From: Pseudomonas brassicacearum
GTDB taxonomy: Bacteria; Pseudomonadota; Gammaproteobacteria; Pseudomonadales; Pseudomonadaceae
Assembly: GCF_003732265.1 (NCBI RefSeq)
Contig: NZ_MOBK01000007.1
Location: 248,001 to 312,000, forward strand
DNA: 64,000 nt
Reading direction: 5' to 3'
The notes below the pieces were generated by a model. It had not been told where the DNA came from. It saw only the letters and a list, made by a program, of their open reading frames with translations, and ran no database searches. Shown here piece after piece: positions 9,139-18,027 of this stretch (positions within the stretch are counted from its first letter, which is position 1; the number at the start of each line of letters is the position of its first letter). A program made the translations under genes and the position numbers.

Positions 9139-11367
9139 TTAACGCACCGTCAGGATCGGACTGCCCAAACGCTCCAGCAGCGTTGCCTGCGCACTGCGCG
9201 GGTTCTGGTTGCCGGTTGGCGTGTTGCGGATGTAGCGACCGTCCGACTGCAGGCTCCAGCTGTGGGTGTTGTCGGTGAGGTACAGCTCCAGCTCTTTCTT
9301 GACCCGCACAATCAGCTTGCGACCTTCCACCGGGAAGCAAGTCTCGACGCGCTTGTCGAGGTTGCGCTCCATCCAGTCGGCACTGGAGAGGAACATCTGC
9401 TCGTCGCCGCCATTGAGGAAGTAGAAGACCCGGGTGTGCTCCAGGAAGCGACCGATGATCGAGCGCACGTGGATGTTGTGCGAAACCCCGGCGATGCCCG
9501 GACGCAGGCAGCACATGCCGCGTACCACGAGGTCGATGCGCACGCCCGACTGGCTGGCCTTGTACAGCGCGCGGATGATCTTCGGATCGGTCAGCGAGTT
9601 GAACTTGGCAATGATATGCGCCGGTTTGCCGTCGAGGGCAAACTGAGTCTCCCGGGCAATCATGTCGAGCATGCCCTTCTTCAGCGTGAACGGCGCATGC
9701 AGCAGCTTCTTCATGCGCAGGGTTTTACCCATGCCGATCAATTGGCTGAACAGCTTGCCGACGTCTTCGCACAAGGCGTCGTCAGAGGTCAGCAGGCTGT
9801 AGTCGGTGTAGAGGCGCGCGTTGCCGGCGTGATAGTTGCCCGTGCCCAGGTGCGCGTAACGCACGATTTCGCCCGCCTCGCGACGCAGGATCAGCATCAT
9901 CTTGGCGTGGGTCTTGAAGCCGACCACGCCGTAAATCACCACCGCACCCGCCGCTTGCAGACGGCTGGCCAGTTGCAGGTTGGACTCTTCGTCGAAGCGC
10001 GCACGCAATTCGATCACTGCCGTGACCTCTTTGCCGTTACGCGCCGCATCCACAAGCGCATCGACGATTTCCGAGTTGGCGCCCGAACGGTACAGGGTCT
10101 GGCGGACGGCCAATACGTGCGGGTCCTTGGCAGCCTGGCGCAGCAGGTCGACCACCGGGGTAAACGACTCGAACGGGTGCAGCAGCAGGATGTCCTGCTT
10201 GCTGATCACGCTGAAGATGTTCTCGCTGTTTTGCAGCAGTTTCGGGATCTGCGGCGTGAACGGCAGGTATTGCAGCTCGCGCTGGCTGTCCAGGCCGGTA
10301 ATGCTGAACAGACGCGTCAGGTTCACCGGGCCGTTGACCTGATACAGCTCGGACTCGCTCAGGTTGAATTGCTTGAGCAGGTAGTCCGACAGGTGTTTGG
10401 GGCAGGTGTCCGCCACTTCCAGACGCACCGCGTCACCGTAGCGACGGGAGAACAACTCGCCGCGCAGTGCGCGGGCCAGGTCTTCCACATCCTCAGAATC
10501 CAGCGCCAGGTCGGCGTTTCGGGTCAGGCGGAACTGATAGCAGCCCTTGACCTTCATGCCCTGGAACAGGTCATCGGCGTGGGCGTGGATCATCGACGAC
10601 AGGAACACATAGTTGTCGCCGGCGCCGCCGACCTCTTCCGGCACTTTGATCACGCGCGGCAGCAAACGCGGCGCCGGGATGATCGCCAGGCCGGAATCGC
10701 GACCGAAGGCGTCAACGCCTTCGAGCTCGACGATGAAGTTCAGGCTCTTGTTCACCAGCAACGGGAACGGGTGCGTCGGGTCGAGGCCGATCGGGGTGAT
10801 GATCGGCGCGATCTCGTCGCGGAAATAGCGGCGAACCCAGGTCTTGAGCTTGGTGGTCCAGTGACGACGGCGGATGAAGCGGACCTGATGCTTTTCCAGT
10901 TCCGGCAACAGAATGTCGTTGAGGATCGCGTACTGGCGGTCAACGTGACCGTGCACCAGTTCGCTGATGCGGGCCAGGGCCTGATGCGGTTGCAGGCCAT
11001 CGGCGCCGGCTTGTTCACGGGCGAAGGTGATTTGCTTCTTCAGGCCGGCCACGCGAATTTCGAAGAACTCGTCCAGGTTGCTGGAGAAGATCAGCAGAAA
11101 TTTCAGCCGTTCCAGCAAGGGATAGGACTCATCCAGCGCCTGTTCCAGCACGCGGATGTTGAATTGCAGTTGCGAGAGCTCGCGGTGGATGTACAGGCTG
11201 CTGTCATCCAGACCGGGAATGGCAATCGCCGGCGCCGCGGCTGCGGTAGCGGTTTCGGCCACCACCGCGGGCGGAGCAGGCTCCAGCTCCGGCGGGGTTT
11301 CGGCGATTTGCTCGACCAGGGGTTGAGCCTCTTTTACGGCAACTTCAGTCAGTCCTTCGGTATTCAT
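9139..11367 (-). CDS. ppk1: Polyphosphate kinase 1
   Basis: A 742-residue PPK1 that polymerises ATP gamma-phosphate into polyphosphate. Residues about 1-50 are an Ala/Pro-rich extension. The N-terminal domain starts near YIHRELSQLQFNIRVLEQA. The first catalytic histidine (phosphohistidine) is in KTHAKM, near residue 488, and the second is in YAHLGTGNYHAGNARLYTD, near 506. It lies 18 bases after hemB in the same direction, so the two may be co-transcribed. It is convergent with ppx. Confidence 0.97.
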   Translation of the reverse strand: MNTEGLTEVAVKEAQPLVEQIAETPPELEPAPPAVVAETATAAAAPAIAIPGLDDSSLYIHRELSQLQFNIRVLEQALDESYPLLERLKFLLIFSSNLDEFFEIRVAGLKKQITFAREQAGADGLQPHQALARISELVHGHVDRQYAILNDILLPELEKHQVRFIRRRHWTTKLKTWVRRYFRDEIAPIITPIGLDPTHPFPLLVNKSLNFIVELEGVDAFGRDSGLAIIPAPRLLPRVIKVPEEVGGAGDNYVFLSSMIHAHADDLFQGMKVKGCYQFRLTRNADLALDSEDVEDLARALRGELFSRRYGDAVRLEVADTCPKHLSDYLLKQFNLSESELYQVNGPVNLTRLFSITGLDSQRELQYLPFTPQIPKLLQNSENIFSVISKQDILLLHPFESFTPVVDLLRQAAKDPHVLAVRQTLYRSGANSEIVDALVDAARNGKEVTAVIELRARFDEESNLQLASRLQAAGAVVIYGVVGFKTHAKMMLILRREAGEIVRYAHLGTGNYHAGNARLYTDYSLLTSDDALCEDVGKLFSQLIGMGKTLRMKKLLHAPFTLKKGMLDMIARETQFALDGKPAHIIAKFNSLTDPKIIRALYKASQSGVRIDLVVRGMCCLRPGIAGVSHNIHVRSIIGRFLEHTRVFYFLNGGDEQMFLSSADWMERNLDKRVETCFPVEGRKLIVRVKKELELYLTDNTHSWSLQSDGRYIRNTPTGNQNPRSAQATLLERLGSPILTVR

Positions 11368-11385
11368 GAAATGTTCCTGGGAGGG

Positions 11386-12399
11386 CTATTTCTGCTCTCG
11401 TAACAGTTGAGCGGCACGGACGGCAAAGTAAGTCAGGATGCCATCGGCGCCTGCACGTTTAAAAGCGGTCAGTGATTCGAGAATCACCCCTTCGCTCAAC
11501 CAGCCATTCTGGATCGCCGCCATGTGCATGGCGTATTCGCCGCTGACTTGATAAACAAACGTCGGCACTTTGAATTCTTCTTTGACCCGGTAAAGGATGT
11601 CCAGGTACGGCATGCCTGGCTTGACCATGACCATGTCCGCGCCTTCTGACAAGTCCGCCGCCACTTCGTGCAGGGCTTCGTTGCTGTTGGCGGGGTCCAT
11701 CTGATAGCTGGCCTTGTTGGCCTTGCCCAGGTTCAGCGCCGAGCCCACCGCATCGCGGAACGGGCCGTAATAGGCGCTGGCGTACTTCGCCGAGTAAGCC
11801 ATGATCCGCACATTGACGTGATCCGCCAGCTCGAGGGCTTCGCGGATCGCCTGGATGCGACCGTCCATCATGTCCGAGGGGGCCACCACTTGGGCGCCGG
11901 CTTCGGCGTGGGACAGGGCCTGCCGGACCAGTGCATCGACGGTAATGTCGTTCTGCACGTAGCCTTCTTCGTCGATGATGCCGTCCTGACCGTGGGTGGT
12001 AAACGGGTCAAGGGCGACGTCGGTGATCACGCCCAGTTCCGGGAACTGTGCGCGCAAGGCGCGAGTGGCGCGTTGGGCGATACCGTTCGGGTTCCAGGCT
12101 TCGGCGGCATCCAGTGTCTTGAGCTCCGGCGGCGTGACCGGAAACAGCGCCAGCGCCGGAATCCCCAGCTCGACCCATTTGGCCGCTTCTTCCAGCAACA
12201 GGTCGATGGTCAGGCGTTCGACGCCCGGCATCGAGGCCACCGCTTCGCGACGGTTTTCACCGTCCAGGACGAACACCGGCAGGATCAGGTCATCGACGGT
12301 CAGAACGTTTTCACGGACCAGTCGACGCGAGAATTCATCACGACGGTTGCGGCGCAGGCGGGTAGCGGGAAACAGTCGGTTGGCGGGGGTAAAGCTCAC
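11386..12399 (-). CDS. hemB: Delta-aminolevulinic acid dehydratase (porphobilinogen synthase)
   Basis: A 337-residue enzyme that condenses two 5-aminolevulinate molecules to porphobilinogen in heme synthesis. The two Schiff-base lysines are visible at 205 (AYSAKYASAYYGPF) and 260 (MVMVKPGMPYLD). The aspartate-rich Mg-type site (DVALDPFTTHGQDG) replaces the cysteine zinc site of other families. The start codon is GTG at 12399, supported by AGGAG upstream. Other heme genes (hemCDXY) are 16 kb away in the window. Confidence 0.97.
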   Translation of the reverse strand: MSFTPANRLFPATRLRRNRRDEFSRRLVRENVLTVDDLILPVFVLDGENRREAVASMPGVERLTIDLLLEEAAKWVELGIPALALFPVTPPELKTLDAAEAWNPNGIAQRATRALRAQFPELGVITDVALDPFTTHGQDGIIDEEGYVQNDITVDALVRQALSHAEAGAQVVAPSDMMDGRIQAIREALELADHVNVRIMAYSAKYASAYYGPFRDAVGSALNLGKANKASYQMDPANSNEALHEVAADLSEGADMVMVKPGMPYLDILYRVKEEFKVPTFVYQVSGEYAMHMAAIQNGWLSEGVILESLTAFKRAGADGILTYFAVRAAQLLREQK

Positions 12400-12607
12400 G
12401 GCAGACTCCTGAGCCCGCGCTTACGGGCGAGCGTGACAGTTATAAGCGGCCATTATGACGAACGTATTACAGTTATGTGCACCCCTGTGACAGGTAGCCG
12501 CATTCCATTGTCGTTGTAGGAAATGTTCACGTCGAGACACATTTGGACACTTTCATGAATGTGCACGAAGGGTTAGGCTGCGCGTTCATTTCGCCAGCAC
12601 CCAGACA

Positions 12608-13240
12608 ATGCTCCAACAATTTCTGCATGACTTCGGCTACTTTGCCCTGTTTCTCGGCACGTTCTTCGAAGGCGAAACCATTCTTGTGCTCGCCGGCTTC
12701 CTCGCGTTCCGCGGATACATGGACATCAACCTGGTGGTGGTCGTGGCGTTTTTCGGCAGTTATGCCGGTGATCAGCTGTGGTACTTCCTGGGGCGCAAGC
12801 ACGGGCGCAAATTGCTCGCGCGCAAGCCGCGCTGGCAGATGATGGGCGATCGGGCGCTGGAACATATTCGCAAACACCCGGACATCTGGGTGCTGAGCTT
12901 CCGCTTTGTCTACGGCTTGCGCACGGTGATGCCGGTGGCCATCGGCCTGTCGGGCTATCCGCCGGGACGTTATCTACTGCTCAACGGCATTGGTGCGGCG
13001 ATCTGGGCGACAGCCCTGGCGGCGGCGGCTTACCACTTTGGCGCCGTGCTGGAAGGCATGCTCGGCAGCGTCAAGAAGTACGAACTGTGGGTGCTCGGTG
13101 CCTTGCTGGTACTGGGCCTGGGCCTGTGGCTGCGTCGGCGCTTCAAGAATGCGCGTCTGGCGAAGAAGATCTACGCCGACGAGCAAGCGCTGAAAGCCGC
13201 ACGGGTAAACGCCGAAGCGCCTAAGACGCCAAACGAGTGA
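12608..13240 (+). CDS. DedA-family membrane protein
   Basis: A 210-residue inner-membrane protein of the DedA/SNARE-associated family; members act in lipid (undecaprenyl phosphate, phosphatidylethanolamine) flipping and membrane homeostasis. Family signs are the opening FGYFALFLGTFFEGETILVLAGF (acidic residues in the first re-entrant segment), GDQLWYFLGRKHGRK, and FRFVYGLRTVMPVAIGLSGY with the conserved arginine. The C-terminus has a hydrophobic helix then a basic tail. Its last 20 bases overlap the 3' end of the convergent sterol-desaturase-like gene. Confidence 0.9.
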   Translation: MLQQFLHDFGYFALFLGTFFEGETILVLAGFLAFRGYMDINLVVVVAFFGSYAGDQLWYFLGRKHGRKLLARKPRWQMMGDRALEHIRKHPDIWVLSFRFVYGLRTVMPVAIGLSGYPPGRYLLLNGIGAAIWATALAAAAYHFGAVLEGMLGSVKKYELWVLGALLVLGLGLWLRRRFKNARLAKKIYADEQALKAARVNAEAPKTPNE

Positions 13241-14456
13241 AACGGTTTCTGCACCAGTAGAGACCGATAGCGCTCAGCAGGCTGTAACTGAGCAGGCCGA
13301 TCCAGCCCACTGCGCTGGCCGGCCACAGCCCTGCCAAGGGCGCCAGACACACCAGCGGCACGTTCGATGCCAATCGCAGCAGCTCCAGCTTCAACGCCCA
13401 CGGGCGATTCTCCAGGGCCACGCCCAACGTAAACAACCCCAGCGCCACCGCACTCCAGCCGAGCATCAACGCGGCGGATGGCAGGCTGCGTTCCAGATTC
13501 ATCAAGTAGCTGCCCAGCGCGATGTAGGCGCAAAACTGTAACGCCACATACAGTTGCTGACGGCCGTCCAGCGGCACCTCGAATTTGCGGAACAGCTTCA
13601 AGTCAGGCTTGGTCACGGGGTACCTGGCCGCCACATCCGCCGGACGCCAACCGGTGCGCATGAACCAGATCCGCAGCTTGTCCCACGTGCGCTCGGCCCG
13701 CCGCGCGTCATTCCACAGTTGCACATAGAACTGCACATTGGCCCACAGCGGATTCCAGCTTGCCAACGGCGTGGTCACGCCGAAAATCACCGGCTCGTTG
13801 TCGTCCTCTTCCTGGAACGAGCCAAACAGGCGGTCCCAAATAATGAACACTCCGCCGTAGTTACGATCCATGTAGAGAGCGTTCTGCGCATGGTGAGCCC
13901 GATGATTGGACGGCGACACGAAGAACCACTCGAACCAGCCAAGCTTGGGAATGTGCCTGGTGTGGACCCAGAACTGATACAGCAGATTCAGCGCCGCCAC
14001 ACTGACGAACACCAGCAGCGGCACGCCGAGCACGGCCATCGGCAGGTAGAAAATCCAGCCCAGCAGGAAGCCGGTGCTGGTCTGGCGCAACGCCGTGGAG
14101 AGGTTGTACTCCTCGCTCTGGTGATGCACCGAATGCGCGGCCCAGAGGATATTGCGTTCGTGGCCCATGCGGTGCAGCCAGTAGTAGCAGAAGTCGTAGA
14201 GGACAAAGGCCAACACCCAGACCCAGACGCTATCGGCCGACAGCTCGAACAACGCCACATGCTCAAGGGCAAACCCGTAGGTGAGCAGCCCGACACCCTT
14301 GGTCAACAGGCCCGTGGTGGTCGACAGCACACCGGTGCTCATGCTGTTGATCGCATCGGCGACGCGATAATGACTGACCCCGCGCCAACGATCGGCCAGC
14401 AGTTCGACAGCGATCAGCACAATGAAAAACGGCACCGCATACAGAATGAAGTCCAT
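13221..14456 (-). CDS. Sterol desaturase / fatty-acid hydroxylase family protein
   Basis: A 411-residue integral membrane di-iron oxygenase candidate. The three histidine clusters of the superfamily are seen in order: HRMGH (95-99), HSVHH (108-112) and HRAHH (185-189), plus WVHTRH near 164. Hydrophobic helices precede and separate them. About 100 extra hydrophobic C-terminal residues follow the catalytic domain. The substrate is not evident; bacterial relatives act on lipids or alkylglycerols. It runs opposite to dedA and overlaps its stop. Confidence 0.85.
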   Translation of the reverse strand: MDFILYAVPFFIVLIAVELLADRWRGVSHYRVADAINSMSTGVLSTTTGLLTKGVGLLTYGFALEHVALFELSADSVWVWVLAFVLYDFCYYWLHRMGHERNILWAAHSVHHQSEEYNLSTALRQTSTGFLLGWIFYLPMAVLGVPLLVFVSVAALNLLYQFWVHTRHIPKLGWFEWFFVSPSNHRAHHAQNALYMDRNYGGVFIIWDRLFGSFQEEDDNEPVIFGVTTPLASWNPLWANVQFYVQLWNDARRAERTWDKLRIWFMRTGWRPADVAARYPVTKPDLKLFRKFEVPLDGRQQLYVALQFCAYIALGSYLMNLERSLPSAALMLGWSAVALGLFTLGVALENRPWALKLELLRLASNVPLVCLAPLAGLWPASAVGWIGLLSYSLLSAIGLYWCRNRFTRLAS

Positions 14457-14571
14457 GACGCGCCCTGGTCGGAATCTTGAAGACAGATGCTAGGTGTAGC
14501 CGCCCATTTACCCTATGGCAACGAGCGACAAATTAGTGGACATTTAACGCCATGAATCTGGAGAACAACCC

Positions 14572-15240
14572 ATGAGCAAAAAAATTGCAGTGATCCTTTC
14601 CGGCTGTGGCGTGTACGACGGCGCCGAGATCCACGAAAGCGTGATTACCCTGCTGAGACTGGACCAGCGTGGCGCTCAGGTGCAGTGCTTTGCCCCGAAC
14701 ATTGCGCAATTGCATGTGATCAATCACCTGACCGGTGAGGAAATGCCCGAGTCGCGCAACGTACTGGTGGAATCGGCGCGGATCGCCCGGGGCAACATCA
14801 AGGACATTCGCGACGCCGACGTCGACGACTTTGATGCGTTGATCGTTCCTGGCGGATTTGGCTCGGCCAAGAACCTGTCGAACTTTGCGGTCGAAGGCGC
14901 GGGTTGCACGGTGCAGCCGGATGTCCTGGCGCTGACCGAAGCCTTCGCTGAAGCGGGCAAACCGGTCGGCTTGATGTGCATCTCGCCGGCGCTGGCGGCG
15001 AAGATCTATGGCCCGGGGGTGAACTGCACCATCGGCAACGACGCCGAGACCGCGGCAGCCATGAATAAAATGGGCGCGACCCATACTGATTGCGCCGTGA
15101 CCGAAATCGTCGAGGACCGGGCGCGCAAACTGGTAAGCACACCGGCGTACATGCTGGCGCAGACCATCAGCGAAGCAGCGTCCGGTATCAACAAGATGGT
15201 CGACCGCGTCCTCGAACTGACCCACGAAAACGACGCCTGA
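14572..15240 (+). CDS. elbB: Isoprenoid biosynthesis glyoxalase ElbB
   Basis: A 222-residue DJ-1/PfpI-superfamily protein. It opens with KKIAVILSGCGVYDGAEIHE. The nucleophile elbow cysteine is C136 in GLMCISPALAAK, and VPGGFGSAKNLSNFA and STPAYMLAQTISEAASGI are ElbB hallmarks. E. coli ElbB is a glyoxalase linked genetically to isoprenoid production; the physiological role is unclear. A GGAGAA Shine-Dalgarno precedes ATG 14572. It is followed by a REPIN. Confidence 0.93.
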   Translation: MSKKIAVILSGCGVYDGAEIHESVITLLRLDQRGAQVQCFAPNIAQLHVINHLTGEEMPESRNVLVESARIARGNIKDIRDADVDDFDALIVPGGFGSAKNLSNFAVEGAGCTVQPDVLALTEAFAEAGKPVGLMCISPALAAKIYGPGVNCTIGNDAETAAAMNKMGATHTDCAVTEIVEDRARKLVSTPAYMLAQTISEAASGINKMVDRVLELTHENDA

Positions 15241-15261
15241 CCCGATTCATGTGAAAGGCTT

Positions 15262-15371
15262 TCTGTGGCGAGGGAGCTTGCTCCCGCTGGACTGCATAGC
15301 AGTCCCCTGCTTTTTGGGTGAAAAAGGGGGCCGCTTCGCGACCCAGCGGGAGCAAGCTCCCTCGCCACAGG
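15262..15371. repeat. REPIN, GGCGAGGGAGCTTGCTCCC type
   Basis: CTGTGGCGAGGGAGCTTGCT and its inverted copy flank a spacer of about 60 bases that holds a further GACCCAGC/GCTGG pairing. It sits between the converging ends of elbB and the YaiI gene. Confidence 0.85.
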
Positions 15372-15383
15372 TTTGTGATTCGC

Positions 15384-15842
15384 TCAAGGTTTACGGGTCA
15401 GCCGGGTAAGTATCCGGTCCAGCGCATTGGCAAACGCCTGCTTCTCGCGATCACCAAACGGTGCCGGCCCGCCGCCCATCTGCCCTTGTTCACGCAGGTC
15501 GGTGAACAGGTTACGCACCGCCAGTCGGTCGCCCATGTTCTGCGCATCGAACTCCTTGCCTCGCGGGTCCAGCGCGGCCACACCCTTCTTCACCAGGCGA
15601 TCCGCCAGCGGCACGTCGCTGCAAATCACCAGCTCACCCGGCACCGCGTGTTCCACCAGATAATCATCGGCGGCGTCCGGGCCACTGGGCACCACGATCA
15701 ACTTCACCAACGCCAACCCCGGCTTGATCTGCGGCTGCCCCGCCACCAGCACCACTTCGTACTGGCGCTTGAGGGCGAATTTCACCACCAGATCCTTGGC
15801 CGCCCGAGGGCAGGCGTCAGCGTCGATCCAGACTCGCATCAT
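15384..15842 (-). CDS. YaiI/YqxD family protein (DUF188, PIN-like)
   Basis: A 152-residue protein of UPF0178. The start is the first of two adjacent ATGs at 15842, preceded by GGAAGAGG; a longer frame upstream lacks family similarity. It opens with MRVWIDADACPRAAKDLVVK and contains the second conserved block (GELVICSDVPLADRLVKKG, DPRGKEFD), giving the acidic residues of a PIN-like nuclease fold. The cellular role is not established. A REP pair lies directly upstream. Confidence 0.92.
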   Translation of the reverse strand: MMRVWIDADACPRAAKDLVVKFALKRQYEVVLVAGQPQIKPGLALVKLIVVPSGPDAADDYLVEHAVPGELVICSDVPLADRLVKKGVAALDPRGKEFDAQNMGDRLAVRNLFTDLREQGQMGGGPAPFGDREKQAFANALDRILTRLTRKP

Positions 15843-15864
15843 GTTTTCCTCTTCCAAAAAAATC

Positions 15865-15923
15865 GCGGGCAAGCCACGCTCCCACAGGTTATACGCAATC
15901 CTGTGGGAGCGTGGCTTGGTCCG
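15865..15923. repeat. Close-packed REP pair
   Basis: GCAAGCCACGCTCCCACAGG and CCTGTGGGAGCGTGGCTTGG form an inverted pair of about 20 bases per arm with only 11 bases between. It lies between the YaiI gene start and the end of the FTR1 gene, so it could influence read-through between them. Confidence 0.8.
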
Positions 15924-15960
15924 GGCGGCGATCCGACGATGATGAGCGCAGCGAATGCCG

Positions 15961-17859
15961 TTAAGAGACTGGCACGCGCTGTTTCTCCGCCATCCGACTA
16001 CGGCTATACAGCACAACGATCGCAATGATCGCCACCGCCTGAGCGCTCAGCGAATACGCATCCGCATGAATGCCCAGCCAGTCAAAATCAAAGAACGGCA
16101 CCGGCCGGGTGCCGAAGATCCCGGCTTCCTGCAACGCCTTCACGCCATGCCCGGCGAACACCACCGACAACGCGCACAGCAGGCCGGCGTTGATGCTGAA
16201 GAACAACGCCAGCGGTAATTTCGCCGAACCGCGCAGGATCACCCACGCCAGACCCACCAACAGCACCAGCGCCGTCGCGCCGCCGGCCAACACCGCGTTG
16301 TGCCCCGCAGGCCCGGCCTGTAGCCACAGGGTTTCGTAGAACAGAATCACTTCGAACAACTCGCGATACACCGAGAAGAACGCCAGGATCGCGAAGCCAA
16401 AACGCCCGCCGCCGCCCACCAGGCTGCTCTTGATGTAATCCTGCCACGCCGCCGCATGGCGACGGTCGTGCATCCACACGCCGAGCCAGAGCACCATGAC
16501 CGCGGCAAACAGCGCCGTCGCGCCTTCCAGCAACTCGCGCTGCGAGCCGCTGACATCGATCACGTAAGCCGCCAGCGCCCAGGTCCCCAGGCCGGCCAGC
16601 AACGCCAGGCCCCAGCCGACGTTGACGCTGCGCACGGCCGATTGCTGGCCGGTGTTGCGCAGAAAGGCCAGGATCGCCGCCAGTACCAGAATCGCTTCCA
16701 GGCCTTCACGCAGCAAAATCAGCAAACCGGAGATGTAGCTCAAGGTCCAGCTCAGACCATCGCCGCCCAGCAGGTCGGCGGATTCCTTGAGCTTGGCCTT
16801 GGCCGTGTCCAGACGCTGCTGGGCCTGAGCCACCGGCAAACCATCCTGCAACGACTGACGGTAAGCCATCAGCGATTTTTCAGTGTCTTTGCGCACGTTG
16901 GCGTCGACGTTGTCGAGGGAGCTTTCGACCAGTTCGAAACCTTCCAGATACGCCGCCACAGACAGGTCATAAGCCTGATCGTGATCGCCGGCACGGTAGG
17001 CGGCGATGCTTTTGTCCAAGGTGGCCGCCGTGTAATCCAGCAACTGCCCCGGGCCACGCTTGACCTGCGGCGGTTGCGCCCGTTGCGCACGGAAGGTCGC
17101 GGCCGCTTGCGAACCTTCGGCCGCCTGCACTTCGGCTGGCGTCTGACGTGCCAGGTCGGCGATGTTGTAGGTTTTCTCGGATTTTGCCGCGGCCGGATCG
17201 GCGCTGAAGCTGGCGATATAGGTCGCCAGGTCCCAACGTTGACGGTCATCCAGTTGGTCGGCGAAGGCAGGCATGTCGGTGCCTTCAACGCCCATGCCCA
17301 ACGTGTTGTAGATCGCATAGAGGCTCAAACGGTCCAGTCGCACGGCATCGCGCAGATTGGCCGGCGGTGGCGTCATACCGACACCTGCCGGGCCGTCACC
17401 AGCACCCGCATCGCCATGGCACACCGAGCATTGCTGGGCATACAGCGGCGCGCCGCGGGTCGGATCCGGCGTGATGACCGGGGCCTGGCTGACCTCATAA
17501 GTCACCGCCAGTTTTGCCCCCAGCTGCCGCGCCTGACGGGCGACGTCCGCGCCATCTTTGCGAGCGGAGATCGCAGCGCCAAGACTGCTGACGCCCTGTT
17601 CCAGTTCTGCGCGTTCGGGTTTGGCCGGCAATTCAGCGATCAAACCTTGCAACACCTTTAGGAATTCCTGCTGTTCGCGGTATTCAGACTGATCGATGAC
17701 TTTGCCCGCCTCGACCGTCGCCGGGTAATCGGCGCCAATGTAATCGAGTAAATGCAGGGCCTTGGGCGCACCTTCCGTGGTTTCGGCCAGCGCGTTGAAG
17801 CTGCAAAACGCGATCACCGGCAGCATGAGCCACGCCGGAAAACGAGAGAAGGCAATCAT
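15961..17859 (-). CDS. Cytochrome c / FTR1-family iron permease fusion
   Basis: A 632-residue protein with a signal peptide (cleavage near ALAETTEG, residue 26). Residues about 135-220 are a class I cytochrome c domain with CSVCH at 144-148 and an axial Met at GTDMPAF (199). A helical linker follows. From about 375 the FTR1 permease domain has two copies of the iron-binding helix motif, REGLE (384-388) and RELFE (499-503), among seven or so membrane helices. Family knowledge suggests periplasmic Fe(II) oxidation coupled to Fe(III) import. I see no convincing Fur box upstream. It is a single gene with no efeO/efeB neighbours. Confidence 0.9.
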   Translation of the reverse strand: MIAFSRFPAWLMLPVIAFCSFNALAETTEGAPKALHLLDYIGADYPATVEAGKVIDQSEYREQQEFLKVLQGLIAELPAKPERAELEQGVSSLGAAISARKDGADVARQARQLGAKLAVTYEVSQAPVITPDPTRGAPLYAQQCSVCHGDAGAGDGPAGVGMTPPPANLRDAVRLDRLSLYAIYNTLGMGVEGTDMPAFADQLDDRQRWDLATYIASFSADPAAAKSEKTYNIADLARQTPAEVQAAEGSQAAATFRAQRAQPPQVKRGPGQLLDYTAATLDKSIAAYRAGDHDQAYDLSVAAYLEGFELVESSLDNVDANVRKDTEKSLMAYRQSLQDGLPVAQAQQRLDTAKAKLKESADLLGGDGLSWTLSYISGLLILLREGLEAILVLAAILAFLRNTGQQSAVRSVNVGWGLALLAGLGTWALAAYVIDVSGSQRELLEGATALFAAVMVLWLGVWMHDRRHAAAWQDYIKSSLVGGGGRFGFAILAFFSVYRELFEVILFYETLWLQAGPAGHNAVLAGGATALVLLVGLAWVILRGSAKLPLALFFSINAGLLCALSVVFAGHGVKALQEAGIFGTRPVPFFDFDWLGIHADAYSLSAQAVAIIAIVVLYSRSRMAEKQRVPVS

Positions 17860-18027
17860 GAATAAATCTCAAATGGAAATACGAAGTAACACATTGTTCA
17901 CTCCCAATGAGTTTCACTCAAGCTTTGTCTGCAAGAAGAGATCAGAGGGCGCGGAACAAAGTGCCATCATTCGCCTCTATAGTTTGCCGCCTCTTGGCGG
18001 CTTATCTTCAAGGAAGACACACAGCAA

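Noticed and set aside
8944..11403. 819-codon plus-strand open frame opposite ppk1
   Set aside because: Antisense shadow of a GC-rich gene; ppk1 on the minus strand has full family motifs.
17860..18027. Fur box before the iron permease gene
   Set aside because: No stretch resembling the 19-base Fur consensus beyond chance AT-richness.
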